Shown: piece after piece, positions 26,146 through 34,718 of the stretch | How positions within the stretch are numbered: the first letter of the stretch is position 1 | Layout: each line of letters begins with the position of its first letter | Assembly: GCA_005223085.1 (NCBI GenBank) | Contig: NJBP01000004.1 | Span: 6,726 to 70,725 of the forward strand | DNA from: Candidatus Aerophobetes bacterium Ae_b3b | GTDB taxonomy: Bacteria > Aerophobota > Aerophobia > Aerophobales > AE-B3A | DNA: 64,000 nt | Direction: 5' to 3' | The notes under the pieces: model-generated | Seen by the model: the letters and a program-made list of their open reading frames with translations, nothing else | What the model was told of the DNA's origin: nothing | Database searches by the model: none | Translations under genes and position numbers: made by a program

Positions 26146-26159
26146 TTTCGGAAGAAAAG

Positions 26160-26705
26160 ATGGAACGTTATCTGTTAGAGTTAGAAAGACTGATGGATCT
26201 TTTCAGCCGATTAATTAATATGACCACCTTGGAGACATTGACATACTTAAGGGAGTATCATCTCACTGTATCTCAGCTAAGGGGTTTGAGATTTCTTAAA
26301 CAACATGAGGATTGTCTGGTAGGAGATTTAGCCAATGGCCTGGCGGTAAGTTACCCGGCGGCCAGTAAACTCATAAACAGGCTTATCGATAGAGGACTCA
26401 GTCAGCGAAGGGACGATGAAACCGACCGAAGAAATACCAGACTAAGAGTTACCCTTAAAGGAGGAGAGGTGTTGGAAATTATAGAAGAGAAAAGACAAAG
26501 AGAGATAGCTCAGGTCTTCTTGAGACTAAAGGGGGATGAGCAAAGATTTCTAACTCAAGGATTAAAAAGGTTCCTTGAGGCTGCCTTATCAGATGAAGCA
26601 ATCATTGACAAGATATGTTTACATTGCGGAACTGATCATTTTGATGATTGTTTAATCAATAAATTAAATCTAATTAGAGCTGGTGGTAAATTGGGAAAGA
26701 TTTAG
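26160..26705 (+). CDS. MarR-family regulator with C-terminal cysteine/histidine motif
   Basis: The 181-residue product has a winged helix in residues ~30-115 (LTVSQLRGLRFLKQ, then VSYPAASKLINRLIDRGL recognition helix and wing RRDDETDRRNTRL). Beyond the usual MarR length is a tail with CLHCGTDHFDDC, which could bind zinc or act as a redox switch. It starts just after a palindromic operator and is followed 156 nt later by clpC, so it may control the chaperone in place of CtsR. That regulatory link is inferred. Confidence 0.85.
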   Translation: MERYLLELERLMDLFSRLINMTTLETLTYLREYHLTVSQLRGLRFLKQHEDCLVGDLANGLAVSYPAASKLINRLIDRGLSQRRDDETDRRNTRLRVTLKGGEVLEIIEEKRQREIAQVFLRLKGDEQRFLTQGLKRFLEAALSDEAIIDKICLHCGTDHFDDCLINKLNLIRAGGKLGKI

Positions 26706-26748
26706 AAAAAAAACGAAAGAGAATTTTCCTCTGGGGAAAATGGGGCAA

Positions 26749-26804
26749 GGTAGCCGCAACCTTTAGGTTGCGCTTGTTTACGCAGGCTAAAGCCTGCGAC
26801 TACC
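26749..26804. repeat. REP-like cloverleaf palindrome
   Basis: Two adjacent perfect hairpins, CGCAACCT/AGGTTGCG and CGCAGGCT/AGCCTGCG, are enclosed by GGTAG and CTACC, so the whole can fold as a three-way junction. The CGCAGGCTnnAGCCTGCG type is a dispersed palindrome seen in many bacterial genomes. It sits in the marR-clpC gap and may stabilise or attenuate the transcript. Confidence 0.65.
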
Positions 26805-26861
26805 AGATTATAGATGGACAAGCGGGAAAGAAAAACGTAAAGACTTAAAAGGAGATTAATT

Positions 26862-29312
26862 ATGTTTAGTAGATTCACTGAACAAGCAAAACGAGCCATC
26901 TTATTGGCTCAAGAAGAAGCCAATAGATTAAATCATGGTTATCTGGGAACCGAACATATCCTTCTAGGGTTGATCCGGGAAAATGAAGGAATAGCTGCTA
27001 ATGTTTTAAAGAACTCAGGAATAGATCTGGCCCGAGTTCGTCAGGCGGTGACAAACGCGGTAGGCAGAGGTCAGGAAGCTTCATTCCTGGGACAGATTCC
27101 TCTTACTTTGCGGGCCAATAAAGCCTTACAGTTAGCCGCGAAAGAGGCAAGACAATTGGGACACAACTATCTAGGGACTGAACATCTTCTCTTAGGATTG
27201 ACCAAAGACAAGGAGAGTCTGGCTGCCCAAATTCTTATGGGTTTAGGAGTGGATCTGGACCAGCTAAGGCAGGAGGTAATTAACCAGCTGGGAGAGCTGC
27301 CGTCTTCGGCAGCCAAGGTAACCGGATCTAGCAAAACTCCAGCTCTGGATCGATTCGGTCGTGATCTTACCCGGCTAGCTAAGGAAGGAAAGTTGGATCC
27401 AGTCATTGGAAGGGAAAAAGAGATTGAGCGGATAACCCAGATCCTCTGCCGGCGCACCAAAAACAATCCGGTCCTCATTGGCGAAGCGGGGGTAGGTAAG
27501 ACTGCCGTGGTTGAGGGCCTGGCGCAAAAAATAGTGGAAGGTTCTGTTCCTGAGGTTCTTTTAGACAAACGAGTGGTGACTATTGAACTGGGAGGAATGG
27601 TAGCCGGGACCAAATATCGAGGGGAGTTCGAGAAACGGCTGGAGCTGGTGTTAAACGAAATCAGGAAGGTCAAGAACATTATCCTCTTTGTGGATGAGGT
27701 ACACACTCTGGTAGGAGCAGGAGCAGCAGAGGGAGCTATAGACGCCTCAAATATGCTCAAGCCTTCTCTGGCCAGAGGAGAATTTCAGTGTATTGGGGCA
27801 ACCACTCTCAATGAGTATCGCAAATACGTGGAAAAAGATGAGGCACTGGAGAGGAGATTTCAGACGGTGCTGGTGGGTGAGCCTACGATTGAACAGACCA
27901 TTGAGATTCTTAAAGGCCTGAGGCCTAAATATGAGGAATTTCACCGGGTAAAGATAATCGATGACGCTCTAGTGGCAGCGACTAATCACTCTCATCGCTA
28001 CATTCAAGGAAGATTCCTTCCCGATAAGGCTATTGACGTAATAGACGAAGCTGCGGCAAGGGTAAGAATGCGGAGTGGTTCCTCAGGTCAGCTTAAGAAA
28101 ATAGAAAAGAGACTGCAAGAGATCGAAAAAGAAAAACAATTGGCGGTGAAGAAACAGGAATTTGAAAGAGCAGCACATCTTCGGGACGAGGAGAAGAATC
28201 TACAGCAGGTGGTTTCTAAGGAAAAAGCTCAACTTCAAAAAGGAAAGGGTGAGAAGGAAAAAAAGCCTCAAGTTACCCCCAAGGATGTGGCTCACATCAT
28301 TGCCAGTTGGACCAATATCCATGTAGAGGATCTCACTGAGGCTGAATCGACAAGGCTTCTTGGCATGGAAGAGACTCTCCATAAACGAATAGTTGGCCAG
28401 GATGAAGCGATAACCGCACTCTCTCAGTCCATCCGTCGAGCGCGAGCAGGAGTGAAGAATATCAAAAGACCTCTGGGCGTCTTTATTTTCATAGGTCCTA
28501 CTGGAGTAGGCAAAACCTACCTGGCCCGTAATTTAGCCCAGTTCCTCTTCGGAGATGAGGATGCCCTGATCAGGTTGGATATGTCTGAATATATGGAGAG
28601 GTTCAACGTCTCTCGGCTTATTGGTGCTCCTCCCGGTTATGTAGGATACCAGGAAGGGGGTGAGCTCACCGAGAAGGTTAGACGTCGTCCCTATTCGGTA
28701 ATTTTGCTGGACGAAATTGAAAAAGCTCACCCAGATGTATTCAATATCCTCCTTCAAGTCATGGAAGACGGGAGACTATCAGACAATTTAGGCCACGCAG
28801 TAGACTTCAGGAATACCGTTTTAATTATGACCTCCAATTTGGCAACCGAACAGATCACTACCGAAGGAAGTCTCGGATTTCAGGCCAAAAATAAGGCAGC
28901 TTTATCCCATCAGGAAATCAAAAGTAAAGTAACATCTGAACTAAAGAGAAACTTCCGTCCGGAATTCTTAAACCGGGTGGACGAGGTGATTGTCTTTCAC
29001 TCCTTGATAAAAAAGGAGATCAAGAAAATCCTAGACTTGATGCTCAATGAAGTTAAGGAGCTTCTTAAGGAAAAGGAGATCAAGCTGGAGCTCACCGAGG
29101 AGGCAAAGGATCTGATTGCCAAGGAGGGGTATGATCCCGATTTTGGAGCTCGACCCTTAAGGAGAGCCATCCAGAGGTTGATTGAGAATCCTCTGTCCGA
29201 GAAGATCCTGGAGGGAAAATTCAAGCAAGGAGATACTGTCACCGTCGAAATAAAAGAAGGAAATGTTGTCCTCAAGAAAAAAGAGGAACTTGCGGGAGCG
29301 CTTAGTAGATAG
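26862..29312 (+). CDS. clpC: ClpC-type AAA+ protease chaperone
   Basis: The 816-residue unfoldase feeds substrates to ClpP. It has two N-terminal Clp repeats (~3-75 and ~78-145), an AAA domain with Walker A GEAGVGKT (207-214), a linker carrying a UVR motif (KKQEFERAAHLRDEEKNLQ), and a second AAA domain with GPTGVGKT and SEYMERFNVSRLIGAPPGYV. A strong AAAGGAGAT site precedes the ATG. The upstream marR gene and palindrome suggest stress control; ctsR, mcsA and mcsB are absent. A hairpin terminator follows. Confidence 0.95.
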   Translation: MFSRFTEQAKRAILLAQEEANRLNHGYLGTEHILLGLIRENEGIAANVLKNSGIDLARVRQAVTNAVGRGQEASFLGQIPLTLRANKALQLAAKEARQLGHNYLGTEHLLLGLTKDKESLAAQILMGLGVDLDQLRQEVINQLGELPSSAAKVTGSSKTPALDRFGRDLTRLAKEGKLDPVIGREKEIERITQILCRRTKNNPVLIGEAGVGKTAVVEGLAQKIVEGSVPEVLLDKRVVTIELGGMVAGTKYRGEFEKRLELVLNEIRKVKNIILFVDEVHTLVGAGAAEGAIDASNMLKPSLARGEFQCIGATTLNEYRKYVEKDEALERRFQTVLVGEPTIEQTIEILKGLRPKYEEFHRVKIIDDALVAATNHSHRYIQGRFLPDKAIDVIDEAAARVRMRSGSSGQLKKIEKRLQEIEKEKQLAVKKQEFERAAHLRDEEKNLQQVVSKEKAQLQKGKGEKEKKPQVTPKDVAHIIASWTNIHVEDLTEAESTRLLGMEETLHKRIVGQDEAITALSQSIRRARAGVKNIKRPLGVFIFIGPTGVGKTYLARNLAQFLFGDEDALIRLDMSEYMERFNVSRLIGAPPGYVGYQEGGELTEKVRRRPYSVILLDEIEKAHPDVFNILLQVMEDGRLSDNLGHAVDFRNTVLIMTSNLATEQITTEGSLGFQAKNKAALSHQEIKSKVTSELKRNFRPEFLNRVDEVIVFHSLIKKEIKKILDLMLNEVKELLKEKEIKLELTEEAKDLIAKEGYDPDFGARPLRRAIQRLIENPLSEKILEGKFKQGDTVTVEIKEGNVVLKKKEELAGALSR

Positions 29313-29324
29313 ATATAAAACCAA

Positions 29325-29359
29325 TGGCCCTCCTGGCACTATCAAGCCCAGGAGGGCCA
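29325..29359 (+). terminator. Terminator-like hairpin after clpC
   Basis: A perfect 12-bp stem, TGGCCCTCCTGG with CCAGGAGGGCCA, encloses 11 nt. The T-tract is weak (AACTTAATTTG). Confidence 0.7.
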
Positions 29360-29362
29360 ACT

Positions 29363-29430
29363 TAATTTGCTCCTTCTTACTCTACCCATTGACTAAAAGC
29401 TTACAAAAATCGTGCTTCCCTACCTTTATA
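29363..29430 (-). pseudogene. Possible C-terminal remnant of an MFS transporter
   Basis: The minus strand here resembles the last codons of the MFS gene at 45846: TIFVSF, a stop, then SMGRVRR against TIFASFLLMGRVKM, with clear base-level similarity over ~36 nt. The rest is not recognisable. Weak evidence. Confidence 0.3.
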
Positions 29431-29510
29431 TCAAAAGACTCCGTTTTTTGTCGACTTTCCCCTAAAAAAGCAAAATCCATCTACAATTTTTCGAGTTCAA
29501 TACCCCCCAC

Positions 29511-29538
29511 TTGACACTTAGAAATTTTCGATTATAAT
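29511..29538 (+). promoter_or_regulatory. Promoter of the SorC-family regulator gene
   Basis: TTGACA (29511-29516), 16 nt, TATAAT (29533-29538); both hexamers perfect. Confidence 0.8.
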
Positions 29539-29545
29539 AAGAATA

Positions 29546-29572
29546 TGTTCAATATTTGAGAAAATGCTCAAA
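29546..29572. promoter_or_regulatory. Putative SorC-family operator
   Basis: Just downstream of the -10 are TGTTCAA (29546-29552) and the inverted repeat TTTGAG, 6 nt, CTCAAA (29555-29572). The inverse of TGTTCAA (TTGAACA) recurs at 30567-30573 upstream of the transporter operon. Confidence 0.45.
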
Positions 29573-29607
29573 ATCTAGAGAGCCTTAGTCTAGAGACCGC
29601 TGGTTCG

Positions 29608-30546
29608 ATGACAGACTTAATAACGAGAATAGCTTGGCTGTACTATAAAGAAGGATTGAAAGAGACTCAAATTGCTAGTATGCTGGATCTATCACGGAGC
29701 AAGGTAGGTCGTTTACTTCAGAAGGCTCGCCAGGACGGAATTGTTCACTTCCAGGTGCTCGGGACTACCAGCAATTGCCTAGAGATCGAGAAAAAACTCA
29801 TTGACTTATTTGATTTGCAGGACGCAGTAGTAGTTCCCACAGTTTCAGAAAATAAGATTAAAGAGAGTTTAGCCAAGGCAGCCGCTCAATACCTCGAGAG
29901 ACATCTCCCCAGTGGAAGCCTCTTTGCGGTAGGTTGGGGAATCACCATATCCGAAGTGCCTAAATTTATTCGCTCGCAAGAAATCCGCGATCTCAGAATA
30001 GTCACCCTTAATGGAGGACTTACCCCTTCATTTTATCTAAATCCCTACGACGTTGGGAGCAGGCTGGCCTATATCCTTGGAGGAGAGTGTTACTATGTTC
30101 ACGCTCCTGCCATAACCACATCCGAGCATCTGTGTCGCTCCCTTAAAGCCGATGCTACCGTAGAGCAGGCTCTGGAGATGGCCAAACACGCTGATTACTT
30201 TATGGTGGGCATCGGTAGGGCCGGTGCTGAGTCGACCTTGGTTAAGATGAGATATCTTAATCTAGGAGAAACCGAAGCTCTACGTCAACAAGGTGCCGTG
30301 GGGGATATCCTGGGCCAGTTTTTCAATGTCCAGGGTGAAAAAGTTAACTGTGACCTCCACAAAAGAATTGTAGGCTTTCCCATCGAGGATTTGAGCAAAA
30401 TGAAAAATGTGATCGGACTGGCCGGGGGAATAGCTAAAGCAGAGGCCATCCTAGGAGCACTCCATGGCATGTACATTAAGATCCTCATCACCGACGAGAA
30501 GACGGCCGAGTCCCTGATAAATCTTGAGCAAAGATCAGCTTCTTGA
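29608..30546 (+). CDS. SorC/DeoR-type sugar-binding transcriptional regulator
   Basis: The 312-residue product has an N-terminal helix-turn-helix (ITRIAWLYYKEGLKETQIAS through SRSKVGRLLQKARQDG, ~5-40) and a C-terminal SorC effector domain of the sugar-phosphate-isomerase fold (AVGWGITISEVP, GGLTP, MVGIGRAGAES, GLAGGIAKAEAI). Such regulators sense phosphorylated sugars. It immediately precedes the ABC importer and the RLP locus on the same strand, so it is the likely local regulator. EryD, the erythritol regulator, belongs to the same superfamily. Confidence 0.88.
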   Translation: MTDLITRIAWLYYKEGLKETQIASMLDLSRSKVGRLLQKARQDGIVHFQVLGTTSNCLEIEKKLIDLFDLQDAVVVPTVSENKIKESLAKAAAQYLERHLPSGSLFAVGWGITISEVPKFIRSQEIRDLRIVTLNGGLTPSFYLNPYDVGSRLAYILGGECYYVHAPAITTSEHLCRSLKADATVEQALEMAKHADYFMVGIGRAGAESTLVKMRYLNLGETEALRQQGAVGDILGQFFNVQGEKVNCDLHKRIVGFPIEDLSKMKNVIGLAGGIAKAEAILGALHGMYIKILITDEKTAESLINLEQRSAS

Positions 30547-30566
30547 AATTAGATCTTTTTTGTTAG

Positions 30567-30681
30567 TTGAACACTTATTTCATTGGGTAGTCCAAGAGCA
30601 TGAGAAGAAAGGAGGTGAAAAAGAGAATAAAGAGGCGTAAAGTGGAAAAATAAGTTCATTGACGAAAGGGAGGTAAATCAG
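30567..30681 (+). promoter_or_regulatory. Leader region of the sugar ABC operon
   Basis: It contains TTGAACA (30567-30573), matching the motif in the regulator's own promoter, and a 17-codon very basic frame (30600-30653, MRRKEVKKRIKRRKVEK) overlapping an AAGGAGG site. The role of the small frame is unclear. The GGGAGG ribosome site of the binding protein lies at ~30669. Confidence 0.35.
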
Positions 30682-32223
30682 ATGAAAAGAAACAAAGTGA
30701 TACTTGGTGCGGTGGTGACATTGGCGGCTCTATTGCTAGTGTCTGTGGGAGTGGCTCCAGTATTTTGCTACACCGCCGCCCAGGAAAAATATTTTCCCCG
30801 GGTAGATCGGAAAATGTCCCCGTTCTTAATGGCCCGGTGGGGAATTGTCCCTGGATATCAATTCCCCAACGATTGGGTCAAGACAGTGGATTGGTCAGAG
30901 ATTAAGAAAAAATACGGCGGAACTACGGTGACTATGGCCATTCAGGGACACGATGTTTCCGCCCCGGAGATGTTCAAAAAGGACTTCGAGGCCCTTTCCG
31001 GAATTAAGGTCGAGCTATACGGTGTTCCCTCAGAAGAGTTCACTGAGAAACTGCTGGTGGAATTCCTTGCCGGGACTGCCAAATACGACACCGTGGAGTA
31101 CTACCAGGGCGACACCGGAATGTTCATTCCCTATCTAGCTGATCTAGCTCCGTATGTGACCAAATTTAAATATACGGACATCAAGGATATTCACCCAGTT
31201 TATTTCTGGATTCACTCACTCCGCGACGGCAGAATAGTCGCCCTCCCCTTTGATAGTGACTGTCGATTACTGCATTATCGCCCCAAGATGCTGGCACTGG
31301 CCGGATATGATCGACCACCCAAAACCTGGACAGAAACCCTCGAGTACTGCAAAAAGCTAGAGCAGGCACTACCCGAGGGAACATATGCCATTGGATTCCC
31401 GGGATCTCGTCATTTTGGGGCTCTCAAGGCCTGGATGGATATTGCCGGTTCTGAAGGGGTAGAGTTCTTTACCGAAGGCTGGAAGGTAGCTCTTAACACT
31501 CCCGACGGAGTGGGAGCTCTCAGGACAATGATGGAGCTTTCCAAGTACGCACCTCCGGGTCTAAAGAACTGGGGCTACTCTGAGTGTCGGGAAGCCTGGT
31601 TGGGCGGAAAAATGGCTATGGTCCAGCAGTGGCAGTGCGTGGGAAGACAAATGTACGATCCCGAACTCTCTGAGTTCGCTCTGGAAGATCCGCGCCCGGA
31701 AAGTGCTCCCTTACCTCAGGGAACCGGGCCCAATGCTCGAGAGGCCTACAGTGTCGTTCAGGGATCCTCTGCAAGTTTGACTGAAGTTAGCAAAAACAAG
31801 GAAGCAGCTGCCATCTGGCTTTTCTTCCTCAATGGAACGGAAACCCAGTTCGTCTATTCTATCTCCGGTACCGGAGTCGAGACAGGCTCCAGGAAGGTTC
31901 TGGAGAATCCCGTCTATCAGAAAGGATTCCCTCCCGCCAAAGCTTGGCTCTATGAGCTGGACTATGCCAATGCTGAACAGCTATGGATTTCAGAATGGTC
32001 AACTCTGGAATCGTTAGGTACGATGATTGTCAACTATGGACTGGTGGGAGAATATACTCCTGAAAAAGCCATGGAGATTTTAGAGAAGAGGTGGACCCAA
32101 GTTATGAAACGGGCTGGATACTATCTGCCGGGAGCACCACCGGTACCCAGCGCCTACTGGCCAGAAATCAGGGATGCGTTTATTGAGAAAGTCAACGAGC
32201 TCTTCGATAGTCTCGGAGTATAA
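30682..32223 (+). CDS. Periplasmic solute-binding protein of a carbohydrate ABC importer
   Basis: The 513-residue family-1 extracellular binding protein has a Sec signal (residues ~1-29: basic MKRNK, then a hydrophobic core) and no lipobox. The pattern of segments (TVTMAIQGHDVSAPEMFKKD near the front, LAGTAKYDTVEYYQGDTG, DCRLLHYRPKMLALAGYDRP) fits the MalE/UgpB class. It captures a sugar or polyol. It is followed by a hairpin and two permeases; no ATPase gene is linked. Confidence 0.88.
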   Translation: MKRNKVILGAVVTLAALLLVSVGVAPVFCYTAAQEKYFPRVDRKMSPFLMARWGIVPGYQFPNDWVKTVDWSEIKKKYGGTTVTMAIQGHDVSAPEMFKKDFEALSGIKVELYGVPSEEFTEKLLVEFLAGTAKYDTVEYYQGDTGMFIPYLADLAPYVTKFKYTDIKDIHPVYFWIHSLRDGRIVALPFDSDCRLLHYRPKMLALAGYDRPPKTWTETLEYCKKLEQALPEGTYAIGFPGSRHFGALKAWMDIAGSEGVEFFTEGWKVALNTPDGVGALRTMMELSKYAPPGLKNWGYSECREAWLGGKMAMVQQWQCVGRQMYDPELSEFALEDPRPESAPLPQGTGPNAREAYSVVQGSSASLTEVSKNKEAAAIWLFFLNGTETQFVYSISGTGVETGSRKVLENPVYQKGFPPAKAWLYELDYANAEQLWISEWSTLESLGTMIVNYGLVGEYTPEKAMEILEKRWTQVMKRAGYYLPGAPPVPSAYWPEIRDAFIEKVNELFDSLGV

Positions 32224-32262
32224 CGACTTCGCTTCATCGCCACAGGAACCACTGTAAAAAGA

Positions 32263-32289
32263 GGGGCCCAGTTTCTGCAGCTGGGCCCC
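32263..32289 (+). terminator. Intercistronic hairpin after the binding-protein gene
   Basis: GGGGCCCAG and CTGGGCCCC form a 9-bp GC-rich stem with a 9-nt loop between the binding protein and the first permease. Such stems commonly stabilise or partly terminate the mRNA to give excess binding protein. A like stem sits at the equivalent place at 55846-55882. Confidence 0.6.
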
Positions 32290-32311
32290 AGAACCAAGAA
32301 GGTGTCTTATA

Positions 32312-33196
32312 GTGAAGAAGCTTAAGTGGAGAAAACTTCTGGTTATCCTGGCCCTGCTGGGCCCAGCCATGGCTATGTTCATAGGACTTACCGTCTATCC
32401 TTTCATCAAAAACCTCATCTGGAGTACTACCTTTTTTGTCCTCTACAAACCTACAAGCCAATACGTTTCTGCTGGTCTGGAAAACTACAAGGATATTCTG
32501 TTTGGGATTGAATTCTGGAACAGCGTCGAATCCAGTTTAGTAATCGTTTTTGGAGCCCTGGCTATAGAGTGTTTCATTGGCCTGGGAGTCGCTCTGGTGC
32601 TAAATGAGAGGTTCCGGGGACGGGGCATTCTGAGGACTCTCTTCATTATCCCCATGGGAGTTATGCCCATAGTAGCCGGAGTGGTCTGGAAACTGATGCT
32701 CTTTCCTGGAGGGAGTCTAATTAGCGACATCCTGGTGAAGATGCGATTGGCTTCCGGTCAGCTCGACTTCTGGGGTGATGTCCGGCTAGCCCGACTGAGT
32801 GTCATGGCGGCGGACATCTGGGGCTGGACCCCTTTTGTGGGCCTTATTCTTCTGGCTGGCCTGCAGGCCATCCCCAGTGAGTTATACGATGCGGCCCAGG
32901 TGGACGGTGCCTCACAGCTGCAGAGATTCACCCATGTGACCGCCCCCCTGCTCAAGTACGCCATAATTGTTGCTCTTATGTTTCGGGGAATGGATCTCCT
33001 TCGTCTTTTTGACACGGTGTACATGATGACCCAGGGAGGTCCCGGATATGCTACAGAAGTCATCAGTTTCTTTATCTACCGAAAAGGCTTTTCGGAGTTT
33101 GGTGTGGGATACGCGGCTGCTACGTCGGTCATAGTATTCGTGGTAATCTTCGTCATAGCTCAAATTACGGTGCGCAAGTCCGGTATTGCTGCCTGA
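32312..33196 (+). CDS. ABC sugar transporter permease (MalF/UgpA type)
   Basis: The 294-residue inner-membrane protein has six predicted helices and the EAA-type loop YDAAQVDGASQLQRF where it docks with the ATPase. The start is GTG 32312. With the next gene it forms the heterodimeric permease for the binding protein upstream. Confidence 0.88.
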   Translation: MKKLKWRKLLVILALLGPAMAMFIGLTVYPFIKNLIWSTTFFVLYKPTSQYVSAGLENYKDILFGIEFWNSVESSLVIVFGALAIECFIGLGVALVLNERFRGRGILRTLFIIPMGVMPIVAGVVWKLMLFPGGSLISDILVKMRLASGQLDFWGDVRLARLSVMAADIWGWTPFVGLILLAGLQAIPSELYDAAQVDGASQLQRFTHVTAPLLKYAIIVALMFRGMDLLRLFDTVYMMTQGGPGYATEVISFFIYRKGFSEFGVGYAAATSVIVFVVIFVIAQITVRKSGIAA

Positions 33197-33207
33197 GAGG
33201 TCTAAAT

Positions 33208-34038
33208 GTGAAGAGAATAAACATACCTAAAACCATCGGCATTTGTCTGGTAGTCCTCTACGTTGTGGCGGCTCTAATTCCAGTCTACTGGGTGGTTACC
33301 ACCGCCTTTAAACCCCGGATAGAAGTGTATACCTTTCCGGTGAAGTATATACCTTCCTCTTTCACCTGGGAGCCAGCTCATAATTCCCTTACCCAGCGGC
33401 CAACCATGAGTTTCCTCCGAAACAGTCTCTTTGCTGCAGTCGGCGCTACTATTCTCGCTCTGGCGCTGGGAGTGCCAGCTGCCTATGCCCTAGCCCGAGA
33501 GAAATTCCCGGGAAGGAAGGATATAGCCTTTTTTATCTTGACCACCAGAATGTTCCCTCCGGTAACTATTTGCATCCCCATCTACTTTATTATTAGGAAT
33601 GTAGGGTTGTTGGATAGGCTCGCCGGTTTGATAATCGTATACGCCATGTTTAACCTGGCTATCATCATTTGGGTAATGAAGGGATACATTCAACAGGTGC
33701 CGGTGGAAATTGAGGAAAGTGCCAGGGTAGATGGTTGCACCAAACTGGGGGCTTTTATCAGAATCACCCTGCCTCTGCTTGCCCCCGGAATGGCTGCGGT
33801 AGCAATTATTTCTCTGGTATTGTCGTGGAACGAATTCCTCTACGCTCTCATACTTACTCATTCGCCGGCTGCCAAAACCTTGCCGGTGGGAATTGCTGAA
33901 TTCATTGGCGGTGCCTACGGCATTCTCTGGGGTGAAATCTGCTTCCTTGGTACTGTAGCCATTATCCCTATGATCGTGCTCATTATGGTGGTTCAGAAAT
34001 ACATCGTCCGCGGTTTGACTATGGGCGCCATAAGATAA
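33208..34038 (+). CDS. ABC sugar transporter permease (MalG/UgpE type)
   Basis: The 276-residue six-helix permease has the loop IEESARVDGCTKLGAFIRI and the characteristic end KYIVRGLTMGAIR. It starts at GTG 33208, 11 nt after the first permease, with a GAGAGG site. The ATPase is probably a shared one encoded elsewhere. Confidence 0.88.
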   Translation: MKRINIPKTIGICLVVLYVVAALIPVYWVVTTAFKPRIEVYTFPVKYIPSSFTWEPAHNSLTQRPTMSFLRNSLFAAVGATILALALGVPAAYALAREKFPGRKDIAFFILTTRMFPPVTICIPIYFIIRNVGLLDRLAGLIIVYAMFNLAIIIWVMKGYIQQVPVEIEESARVDGCTKLGAFIRITLPLLAPGMAAVAIISLVLSWNEFLYALILTHSPAAKTLPVGIAEFIGGAYGILWGEICFLGTVAIIPMIVLIMVVQKYIVRGLTMGAIR

Positions 34039-34718
34039 ACAGCGTGGTTTCGCCCATAGATTCTAAGACCCCAGTCGAGAGTACCGTGCTCCAGTCATCC
34101 CTCGCGGGCTCCCCCATCTTGCGCTAATTATGTTCCCGTATAGGAAACTCAATAATTTGAAAGAAATAGGTGTAATAAAAGGCGACTTGAGAACCAAGTT
34201 GATAGGTGAAAATGAGCTAGAATTTCCAAGGAAAACAGGAATTTTTATAAAGCGAGGTTAAAGAAAAAAGAAAAATTCAAAAATTTCTCAAGATAACGGC
34301 TGGATCTTTGATAATTAAGGAAAAAAGCTGTACCCGGCCTTCAAGGAGTTGAGTTTCTTTTCCTAAAGGCGAGTGGATGTGTAAAGGTAATCTGGAATAC
34401 TTGTGTTTATAAAAGGATAAAAGCCTTTCTCTCGGTTTAGGGAATGGCCTCTGGAATCTTGAATTAGTTAAAAAATTGATCTTTTGCATTTTCCGGAAGA
34501 CCTCTCTTATGGAAAAGTCTGCAGGTCTTTTGGAGCCATTGTACACACCATAGGGGGAGAAGAGATGTTAGATATGGGTTTAGTGGACTGACACACTTAG
34601 GAGTTGAAATGAATTTGGGTGAGTTGAAAACCTGCCTATAACCGGCAAAATCAGTTCTTGAATTGGCTAATCATTAATGCATAGATTCTGAACAGAAGAG
34701 ACGAAAGGAGGCATTTGC
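34039..34718. other. 680-bp gap between the importer and the RLP locus
   Basis: No confident gene. A 43-codon frame at 34130-34261 (MFPYRKLNNLKEIGVIKGD to ELEFPRKTGIFIKRG) looks like coding sequence, perhaps the tail of a lost gene, but has no ribosome site and is not recognised. The 89-codon minus-strand frame at 34277-34546 is likely chance. The GGAGG ribosome site of the RLP gene ends the gap. No consensus promoter stands out. Confidence 0.3.

Noticed and set aside
27167-27760. 197-codon minus-strand frame inside clpC
   Set aside because: It is antisense to a highly conserved gene and its serine/proline/arginine-rich composition is that of a shadow frame.
29585-29625. GGTTCGA motif resembling a tRNA T-arm
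   Set aside because: No acceptor, D-arm or anticodon arm can be built around it; it is the start of the SorC-family regulator gene.
34277-34546. 89-codon minus-strand frame in the gap before the RLP
   Set aside because: No ribosome site, no recognisable motif, isolated and opposite to its neighbours.
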